Positions 56,050 to 64,000 of a stretch of DNA of 64,000 bases are shown here, piece after piece. The translations under genes were made by a program, and so were the position numbers. Within the stretch, counting starts at the first letter, position 1, and every line of letters starts with the position of its first letter. This DNA comes from Valencia hispanica (taxonomy: Eukaryota > Chordata > Actinopteri > Cyprinodontiformes > Valenciidae): positions 9,421,071 to 9,485,070 of the forward strand of contig OY747716.1 in NCBI GenBank assembly GCA_963556495.2, read 5' to 3'. The notes beneath the pieces were generated by a model. That model ran no database searches. It was not told where the DNA came from and saw only the letters and a list, made by a program, of their open reading frames with translations.

Positions 56050-57310
56050 ATTTGCAATTGTGGTCCCCCATTGAACTGGGTCTACTGGACTATCAGGTAT
56101 GAAAATGACTTTTGACTGAGAACATGTAGAAGAAAGTGTTCTGGTCAAAATGTAGTAAGTTTTTGGCCTACATGTCAATACATATGCTTTGTGTGGGAGA
56201 AAACTAACACTGTAGATCACCCTGAACATACGTTTTTCCACTGTGAAACATGGTGGTGGCAGTATCCTGTTGGGATGCTTTTCTCATGCAGGAACAAGTA
56301 AGCTGGTTAGGTAGGTAGAAATAGCTCAATACAGGACAATCCTGGAAGCACACCTGTGAGTGTCATGACGTCAGGTAATTTCCTGACCCACATGCAGGAT
56401 TCAGACTCAAATCACGATTAAAGTTAAGGCAAGTTTTATTAACAGGAATTGGTTTGGGGAAAAATCAATGCCACAGGAACAGTCAGGCATCTGAAGGTTG
56501 AGAGGATCTCTCTTAGTGACTTGAAATTCCCAGAGATTATTGATTGGCAGGTGAGTGTTGTCACCTACAGTCCATGGAAGTGTACTGCAAGTTGAGAAGT
56601 GGTTAGGTCCAGAAGAGTGAGCGACTGTGCAGGGAGATGGGTCTGAGAAACTTAGACCAAGTGAGCAGGCTGATGGGATACTTGGCAGGTGAGCAGGAGA
56701 AAGCGGTCGTGGAAGTGGAATGCTGAACTCAGGTAAATCCCTGTGAGAAGAAAGGAATCAAAACTGGTCTAGGGAGACACAAGGAGATTATAAATCACGA
56801 AGGGAGCTGAAATTCAAAGTTACTCACAGAGATACCTGAAGCTCAGGCTTGCTGTTACTGGTGAGGATAACAACCAGGCACAACCAGGATTGTCTGTCTG
56901 CCAGCTCCTTAAGATGATCCAGAACACAAAGGCTTGAGTAGTCCCAGGTGTCAGCAATTCACCTTCCTAGCAACTCTTCAATGAAGATCTTCTATAAAAA
57001 GAGGACTTAGTCGGTGCTAAGAACAAAGTCGCCCACACAGAACCCAACAGTGAGAGGCTGAAAAAGACTTAAGAATGTTTAAATCAAACCCTGTTCATGT
57101 ATTAGAATAGACCAGTCAAAGTCCAGACCTCAATCCAAGTTAGAATCAGTGGCAACATTTGAAAATGTATTTTCTCTCACTTTGCAATGACAACTACTTT
57201 GTGTTGGTCTATGGCATAAAATACAAATTAAATACATGGAGGTTGTAATGTGGGGAAAATGTGAAAGAGTATAAGGGGTGTGAATACTTTTACGAGGAAC
57301 CCATTAAACT
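56050..57310 (+). mobile_element. Tc1-like remnant, third family, with nested LTR
   Basis: Segments in order: GAAAACTAACACTGTAGATC, GAACATACGTTTTTCCACTG, AAACATGGTGGTGGCAGTAT (the HGGG region). Then, after the insert, GAGGCTGAAAAAGACTTAAG, AGTCAAAGTCCAGACCTCAA (the SPDLN region), and the 3' end ATACTTTTACGAGGAACCC. The left terminus is lost at the LINE boundary near 56045. The first catalytic and DNA-binding parts are missing. Confidence 0.75.
56361..57049 (-). mobile_element. Solo LTR-like insert in the Tc1 remnant
   Basis: A 689-base insert starting TGTCATGACGTCAGG and ending CAGAACCCAACA, with a perfect 5-base duplication GTGAG (56356-56360 and 57050-57054). Removing it joins CACCTGTGAG to AGGCTGAAAAAG, which restores the Tc1 sequence without a gap. 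On the minus strand it runs TGTTGGGTTC to CATGACA and has AATAAA (near 56437) about 75 bases before the CA end, as in an LTR. No gag or pol sequence adjoins. Confidence 0.8.
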
Positions 57311-59069
57311 GCAAACACAATATAGAATCGTGCCTTATTTTTCTGTTCCTATTTCCTAGTCTTTGCTATCAAATGGTTCTATACACAAACTCCACTGGGA
57401 ATACAGTCGACTGAACAATAACACCTAATTAGTTTTAGCTAGACCTGGAAGTTTCTTGCTTCCCTTTTGTTTTTGAGAGCCTTGCTTGTTGCTGTTTGGG
57501 CGCATCACATTTTTCTTTCCATTTGTTGCACCAGTGTGCACAGTGTGAGACATTATAGCATGCAGCTGTAAAGACGATTGTAAGACAATTTATATTATAA
57601 TTCATGTTTGTAAACTGTCTAATATGATTGCCCACTTTACAGGTGTTTTCATTAAGCAACAAAATACGTTTAAATTATCATGACTAAACCTTTCCCAGTA
57701 GATTACCATTTAACTGTAATTCAATACTAAACAACAGTTTGCTTATTTTAACCAAATTTCTTATCCAGATGACAGTCAATTGTTTAGCTTATCCTTTAGC
57801 TGTTTAATTTATAAACACTGACTGCTAAATCAGTTTAATCCACCTGGCAGACAGTTGGAAATGTTAAAAGGTTGTCTAAGAGTATGATTACCATATCAGA
57901 TCAAATGGTGACTGGTAGCATGGGCAACATCAGACCCTTATTTCTGAAGGCATTATTGTCTCGTGAGATCTGATGGGGTACTTTGGCTGTCGTGGACGGG
58001 CATTGTAATAATGCAAATGAGGGACGCGTTGATTGGTGGCAGGAAGGAGGGGGTTGACAGCGCAGGTAAAGCTTCAGCATATCATTCCAAAAGGACATCA
58101 TGGCGCTAGTTGTGAATGAACCCGACCTTCAATTGTAATTGCATTCTAGGTCTTCTGTTGTTTGCAAAGTAGCAACCATTACCCGTGTTGTCCTTGAAGC
58201 TACTACTCCCGCTAGCATACAATAGCCAAATTAGCAGTTAGCTGCTGTTTGTTACACACAGTAGAGCAATAAAAACAGTTTTACCGTTTCAATTGCTGGC
58301 AAGTCTCTGATTGTTGGAATTGCCCCTTTTTCTAAACAGAGCTTCGATGCCAACTTCGCCTGATATTGTCCCAAATTCCTAAAGGATTCCAGCCTAAAAT
58401 GTTTAGCACAGACACCTAAACCAGTGGGAAGGGTTGTAGAAACCGTGTCATTAAAAATGAATTTAATCCACTGGTCCCTGATAGCTTGGTCTCTTGGGAG
58501 AGAAAAAATATGTCCATGTTGATTCTAGCAGTCAACAACAGAACAACTCACGTGTGCACGTCTGCATCTTTCACGGTCGAGTTCGTACTTCGAATCGGAA
58601 TTCAGTAATGGGAGAGGGGGAGGGCGGGCTTCCTGCAGCATAGGTCTGCGATGTCCATATATGGTATATCCTTCACCAACTTGACGTCAAGTCGGCCAGA
58701 AATTAACATCACGTATTTGAGTGCGCGTGCACGTCGGCTGGTTGAGGAACCCAGGGGTAAACAAACGCTTCACTTTTAAATATCGGTTTCCCGGCCAGTG
58801 TATAATCGTTAGGCAATCATAACATACATTTTTTCTGTGGAAAAGTGGAAAAGTGAAAATTATAAGTCATGACTCCTTTAAAGTAATACACAAACATTAC
58901 AGTTAAGATATTTAAACACATTCCTGATATAGTAACCCGTAACTAAACTACCGAAACAGCAAAACACAACCAACAATTCATCCAAAACAGTTCTAAATGT
59001 AGTTATTTCACAATCAGATGTGTGTTTGTAAATGTGTGTATTAGGAGTGTAAGGTTCACGTCTTCATAC
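57311..59069. other. No gene recognised
   Basis: Intergenic. Two GC-richer patches, 57900-58110 and 58550-58760, stand out (the second with ACGTGTGCACGTC- and GCGCGTGCACGTCG-type motifs). They contain no open frame of note; 57901-58101 on the minus strand is 66 codons without a domain. Could be old promoter-like or repeat sequence. Confidence 0.35.
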
Positions 59070-60370
59070 TATGGGTGTGCCATCTTGGAATCCTCATAAT
59101 TTTGATTTGATTACATTTCGGGTGCCACTATTTGATTATAAAACGATTATTTTGTTGCATATTTTTACCCTATTTAGGTATTTTTCTTCATTCCTTCCAG
59201 GCCAATTTCTACTCTTAAATCCATCCAGTTTCCATTAATGGAAGTATCCAAACCAATTAATGTCCTCTCTTTTATTTATTTGAAACCACAAATCAAACCA
59301 ACACATGTCCAAAATAATAATGTTTCATAATCATATCAAGGTCATATTTTCAACAAAAGTTAAAGGAAATCTGTTTTGGCAATTTAAATATAATAAAGGT
59401 TGACCCTGTTTTAATTTCCATAAAAGAGGACACTTGGTCCATTCCTTAAACACATCAATCATGCTCTGTTTACTTGAAGACTTTTGACTTACATATTTAA
59501 TTGTTTCCTGCTCTATGTGGTTGGAAAGAATAAATAAATAAACTTCAGATCAGCTATTACAAGTCAACATTACAGAAATGACTGTAAAATCTAAATGGAA
59601 ATAATTAATCTTCTTTATAAAAAAATTAACTTGTAACAATAATGGCTCCCTTTTTAAATCGTACCGGACAGAAATTACACAAAAATCTGAAATTATATTC
59701 TGAGAAAATACTTATTGTTTTTCTATTCAAAGTAATAGAAAATAGAAACCAGCATTCTCCTAAAGAACCCAAAAGTGTATAATCCAGTCTGGGTTTTTTT
59801 CACTGTTAATTTAATAAATCAATTCTAACTTTGCACCGTTTTCATAGTTTTTGCATCAGTTTGACCAATGGGATGTTTGTCACCTGTCATAGGTGAAACA
59901 AATCTGCCAGCTACTTAGTACGGTGCTCTCAGCCACACATTAGTCGCCACCGGGGTGGAATGAAGGAAATATCCTTCGTGTTTCATACTTAAAGTTCCAC
60001 TTTGGCTGACGTCTGGTAAACATGAACTGCGGCTTGGGGAGGGCGCCCCAGACAGCACCGAAAAAGGACATGTCCGAGGAAAAGAGGATGTTGCTGCTAA
60101 AATGATACACAATAACAAAGACCCTCCTTTCACAACTAAAGTGCTAAATATTTGCTGTATTTTGTAAATTTCGTGCTGCATGGCTGAAACACTAGCTGCA
60201 GCATTCTGTTTCCGCCCTCTGTCCCCCTAAAAATGTCCATGTAGCATGCCTGACTGTTATGTTTTCCTCATTTAATTACAATGAAAAATAATTGATTTTT
60301 GAACACTTTTGAATCGCTGACGATTTTGCACGTTTCACATCGCAATCAATGGAGAATCTACACACCCCTA
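59070..60370. mobile_element. hAT element with GGGTGTGCC ends
   Basis: Starts TATGGGTGTGCCATCTTGGA and ends GAATCTACACACCCCTA. It is flanked by an 8-base duplication, CTTCATAC (59062-59069) and ATTCATAT (60371-60378), six of eight matching. At 1,301 bases it lacks a transposase. A minus-strand 88-codon frame near the right end (59915-60181) is unidentified. Confidence 0.75.
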
Positions 60371-60556
60371 ATTCATATTGAAAGTATAATGTACACCCTT
60401 CTCAGTTTCAAACTGTACATGTGCCAAAGGAATACAGCAAACACATGCAGAACGTTTGTGTGGAACTGACTGCACAATCCAATGTTTTATAGGGCAACTT
60501 AAAAAAGTGACACCAAAACAAAATAGAGAGGTCTTTTGCAAACTAACCTCTGCTAG

Positions 60557-60760
60557 CTGAAAAAAGAGAATCGGTGACTTAAATAAATTGCGTTGATTGG
60601 TCACATTTAATTGAATTAAGTTTATCCAAGTAAATTTATTGTTTCTTAAGTTGTCAAGTTAAACAAATGTAAATAAATTAAGTTGGATGAACTTAATCCA
60701 ATCAAATGTGACCAATTAACGCAATTTATTGAAGTTGGAGCTGCATTCTCTTTTTTTCAG
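60557..60760. mobile_element. Palindromic (snapback) MITE
   Basis: A 204-base element that is nearly one long inverted repeat: the left arm includes CTGAAAAAAGAGAAT, AAATAAATTGCGTTGATTGG and TCACATTTAATTGAATTAAG; the right arm is the complement (CTTAATCCAATCAAATGTGA, CCAATTAACGCAATTTATT, ATTCTCTTTTTTTCAG). Single-stranded, it would fold into a hairpin with arms of close to 80 bases. Confidence 0.85.
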
Positions 60761-61530
60761 TGTACAATAACATTTCTCATGCAGATTCAGAGGAGAGAGG
60801 AAGGTGTGCCGAACCAGAACTTTAAGTCAGGGTACATATTTTTAAACAGCAATATGGTACACAGGTGGCTCTGCACTAAAATTAATTACTCGCCTGAAAA
60901 AACATAAAGCTGAATGTAAACATCACTGGTACTAGAGAAAAATCAGCTGCAGCTTCCAATCACCTCAAACTCAGTACATCCTATGAGATACATGTGGATG
61001 AATCTCTGTGGATGAGAGGGGATATTCCCAACAGCTGGGGATGCTACATTTAGATACAACTGGGACACTAGGTTGTCTATTAAAAAATGTCTAAATCAGT
61101 TCTGTCAAAAGATTTTAAAAAACTTTTAGATTGATGAATCATGATATGTTTTAATGAATGCTCTGAGATGGGATAGAACAGCAGCACTGCTGCTTAGGAA
61201 GAGTAACAAAGATACGTGCTTCACCCAAAAGTCTCCCACAACCCCCCCAAAAAGTTGCTAGATTTGTCATTAGTAGCTTTTAAAAAAAAAACAATCGCTA
61301 GATGGGTCTAAATACATGCTAAATATAGCAACTAAGTCGCTAAGTTGTCAACACTTGCCTGCAACTCATCGCTCCTCCTCGCCTTGCACTCCACTGCAAC
61401 GGAAGCGTTCGCTCATGATAAGACAGACAATCAATGTCCACTTAGGGCCTTCAAAGCCTAAAAATTAATTTTCTATAAAGGCAACTTGCATGCAGAAAGA
61501 GGAAAGTTAAAGGTTAAAAATTAGATTACA

Positions 61531-61641
61531 CGATTAAAAAACAAAACGTGTTAATATGGCTTTAATTAATTAATCGCAACTAACGCGATTAAAAAACAGA
61601 ACGTGTTAAATATGGCTTTAATTAGTTAATTGCAATTAACG
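61531..61641 (+). repeat. Two 55-56 base tandem units in a hAT-like end
   Basis: Two adjacent units, each beginning CGATTAAAAAACA and ending TTAACG/CTAACG, followed by ATTTGACACCCCTAG. The last phrase looks like a hAT terminus. It lies within the composite remnant. Confidence 0.8.
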
Positions 61642-61861
61642 CGATAATTTGACACCCCTAGTCTAAATTTTTACTCTGAGCGTTTTCATGTGGTTATATT
61701 ATTCTATATTTTGTCGGTCCAGGCATACTACTTTATTCTCTTAGTAAAATCCAACCAAATCTCTAGTCAGTTTTACACTTTCCACATGTTTTGGAACATG
61801 ATAATTTCAAATTAAGTAAAGAAATTAAACATTTTCTTACGGCTGACCAAAGTAAAAAAAA

Positions 61862-63057
61862 AAAAAAATCTTGAGGACTGACCACAAGTTCTCAATGGGA
61901 TTAAGATCTGGGGAGTTTCCAGGCCATGGACCCAAAATTTCAACGTTTTGGTCCCCGAGCCACTTAGTTATCACTTTTGCCTTATGGCACGGTGCTCCAT
62001 CGAGCTGGAAAATGTATTGTTCTCCATCAAACTGTTGTTGGATTGTTGGAAAAAGTTGCTGTTGGAGGGTGTTTTGGTACTGTTCTTTATTCATGGCTGT
62101 GTTTTTGGGAAAAATTGTAAGTGAGCCCACTCCCTTGGATGAGAAGCAACCCCACACATGAATGGTCTCAGGATGCTTTACTGTTGGCATGACACAGGAC
62201 TGATGGTAGCGCTCACCTTTTCTTCTCTGGACAAGCCTTTTTCCAAATGCCCCAAACAATCAGAAAGAGGCTTCATCGGAAAATATGACTTTGCCCCAGT
62301 CCTCAGCAGTCCATTCACCAGACTTTCTGCAGAAGATCAATCTGTCCCTGATGATTTTTTGGAGAGAAGGGGCTTCTTTGCTGCCCTTCTTGACACCAGG
62401 CCATCTTCCAAAAGTCTTCGCCTCACTGTGCGTGCAGATGCGCTCACACCTGCCTGCTGCCATACCTGAGCAAGCTCTGCACTGGTGGCACTCCGATCCT
62501 GAGCTGAATCCTCTTTAGGAGACGAGCCTGGCGCTTGCTGGACTTTCTTGGACGCCCTGAAGCCTTCTTAACAAGAATTGTACTTCTTTCCTTGAAGTTC
62601 TTGATAATCCTATAAATTGTTGATTTAGGTGCAATTTTAGTAGCCACAATATCCTTGCGTGTGAAGCCATTTTTATGCAACGCAGTGATGGCTGCACGCG
62701 TTTCTTTGCAGGTCACCATGGTTAGCAATGGAAGAACAACGATTTCAAGCATCACCCTCCTTTTAACATGTCAAGTCGGCCATTCTAATCCAATCAGCCT
62801 GACATAATGATCTCCAGCCTTGTGCTCGTCAACATTCTCACCTGAGTTAAGATGATTACTGAAATGATCTCAGCAGGTCCTTTAATGACAGCAATGAAAT
62901 GCAGTGGAATTTTCATGGCAAAGAAGGACTATGCAATTCATCTGATCACTGTTCATAACATTCTGGTGTATATGCAAATTGCTATTATAAAAACTTAAGC
63001 AGCAACTTTTCCAATTTCCAATATTTATGTAATTCTCAAATCTTTTGGCCACGACTG
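61862..63057 (-). mobile_element. Tc1-like element with DD35E-type spacing, one end lost
   Basis: The right end CAGTCGTGGCCAAAAGATTT (reverse complement of 63038-63057) adjoins TA at 63058-63059. The left end is missing: the coding region is cut just after the third catalytic motif at a 15-base poly-A run (about 61854-61868). The transposase lies on the minus strand. Confidence 0.85.
61870..62755 (-). pseudogene. Tc1-like transposase, DD35E spacing, broken
   Basis: N-terminal part from about 62755: TCKETRAAITALHKNGFTRK, an HTH with TIYRIIKNFKE, then the GRPR-like hook SGRPRKSSKRQARLLK. After frame changes near 62450 and 62400 comes the middle part with SLQKIIRDRLIFCRK and the first Asp in WGKVIFSDEASF, an in-frame TGA at 62262-62260, then HVWGCFSSKGVGSL. 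The second Asp is in YIFQLDGAPCHKAK and the Glu in [15 protein letters not shown], 35 residues apart, not 34. The C-terminus is cut off at the poly-A run. Catalytic residues are kept, but the breaks make it inactive. Confidence 0.85.
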
Positions 63058-63059
63058 TA

Positions 63060-64000
63060 CATAGTACATATTCATACTGGACTGTATATTACTATACATA
63101 ATTCTAAGAGTTATTTCATGTTTACTTCTTACATATTTAGGTGCTGCTATGTGAATAATTCACAGCATATTTAGTGCAAACAAACTTAATTTGTTAAAAG
63201 CTAACTTGGCCTCATTTCCAAATTCATCTAGATAAAGCTGCTTTCTCAACATTGACATTTTATACTGAACTATGAAATCATTCCATCAATTTTATTGGTT
63301 ACTGGTTCTATTCTTTTTTGCTCATTTTTACTGTTTCACTTCTTGGTAGTTCATTACCTTTTCATTATTCTTTCATTTTTACATAGTAGTTTAGTTTAAT
63401 ATTGCTAAATTAGTTTGTTGATTAAAGTGCTTTACCTGAAAGGTTATGTTATTTTTTTATAAACTCATATTTTGTGTCTATTCTATACATATATGTAGAG
63501 CTGTACTGCTTGAGATTATCAGTGCTGAACTTAAATCTTTAATAGTATATATAATATAATAGTTCCTTTAAGGAACAATAGCTGCTGGGCTGTTCAAGCA
63601 AATAACTTTAGCAACCTGGATTAAAAATTAAAAAAACAGATCATAGGAAGCTCCATCAGGTTGTGTAAAACTGTGTTTGTGGGTTAATAATTGAGGAAAA
63701 CAAAAAAGACAAAAAACAGAATTAACTAAAAATGCCAGGTCCCTGCAGTGTGGGTGCTAAAGGTTTGAGAATCTCAAAACAATAATGTAAAGCAAAATAC
63801 GTTTACTACAGCTGATGGTCTCTGGACTAAGCAGTTGTAAAAAAAAAAAAAAAAAACTCAAACAGTTACAGCAACAACAAAAAAACAAAACAAAGAATAA
63901 GAGAATCAACCATGTCTATCATGTTGTGTTGTATGCTAAAACCTACTGTCCAGACACAAAGGCTCTACTTGAGATTGGCGGATACACAAACAGCTGATCT
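63060..64000. other. No gene recognised
   Basis: AT-rich intergenic DNA. A run of 18 A at about 63839-63856 is followed by an A-rich stretch. No open frame of note. Confidence 0.45.

Larger units (their letters stand above)
60379..61855 (+). mobile_element. Composite remnant of a GGGTGTAAC-family hAT
   Basis: Collinear with the complete copy at 44758-46333: TGCCAAAGGAATACAGCAAA, then GGCTCTGCACTAAAATTAAT, AAAGCTGAATGTAAACATCA, CACTGGTACTAGAGAAAAA, and much later CATGTGGTTATATTATTCTA, CTAGTCAGTTTTACACTT and TGACCAAAGTAAAAAAAAAA. It is interrupted by a MITE (60557-60760) and by another DNA-element end (about 61090-61661). Neither outer terminus survives; the right side stops at a poly-A run next to a Tc1 element. 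Confidence 0.7.

Overview
This 64 kb window reads as nuclear DNA of a ray-finned (teleost) fish. It is AT-rich, almost free of long reading frames, and packed with interspersed elements typical of fish genomes: Tc1-like transposons, hAT elements, L2/Rex/RTE-type LINEs, a tRNA-derived SINE, solo-LTR-like insertions and MITEs. The one host gene I can support is the 5' end of vstm2a (V-set and transmembrane domain containing 2A) on the minus strand: exon 1 (signal peptide, CDS 39139-39214) and exon 2 (first half of the Ig V domain, 37954-38120). They are joined by a 1,018-base GT-AG intron whose phase matches exactly. A CpG-rich leader and probable promoter lie at 39215-39560. I found no third exon to the left, so intron 2 probably runs through 1-37953 and beyond the window edge. 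Everything right of about 39.6 kb would then be upstream intergenic DNA.

Layout of the left half (inferred vstm2a intron 2): a Tc1-like element at 1464-3428 with a SINE inside it; a MITE at 4816-5226; a long AT-rich stretch; a second Tc1-like element at 10726-13226 split by an L2 fragment; a CR1/Rex1-like LINE at 19030-20300; an L2 LINE at 21568-23215; decayed Tc1 pieces at 23.5-25.7 kb; a 40-mer-like repeat at 25.9-26.2 kb; a (GATTA)n array entered by a MITE at 26.8-27.1 kb; a Tc1 remnant abutting a hAT element at 28.6-29.6 kb; more MITEs and hAT ends at 31.7-33.7 kb; then mostly unique DNA with microsatellites up to exon 2. Within that unique DNA, 30.68-31.07 kb and 35.46-36.30 kb are the best candidates for conserved regulatory sequence.

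Layout of the right half (upstream of vstm2a): an internally deleted LINE at 40.3-40.6 kb; a Tc1 remnant at 42.1-42.6 kb; a three-level nest at 44.4-46.8 kb (L2, entered by a hAT, entered by a solo LTR); SINE pieces at 48-49 kb; a palindromic CACATGTGA repeat at 50.2 kb; two DNA-element ends at 50.5-52.3 kb; a hAT at 52659-53830 inside an older repeat; LINE fragments at 55.0-56.0 kb; a Tc1 copy carrying a 689-base solo LTR at 56.0-57.3 kb; a hAT at 59070-60370; a composite hAT at 60.4-61.9 kb; and a Tc1-like element with a DD35E-type transposase at 61862-63057.

No transposase or reverse transcriptase looks intact: all carry stops, frameshifts, deletions or insertions. I did not find a convincing undescribed system. 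The most informative content is the vstm2a start and a set of insertions with readable target-site duplications, which give the relative order of transposition. Family names for repeats rest on remembered motifs, not searches, and are hedged accordingly.
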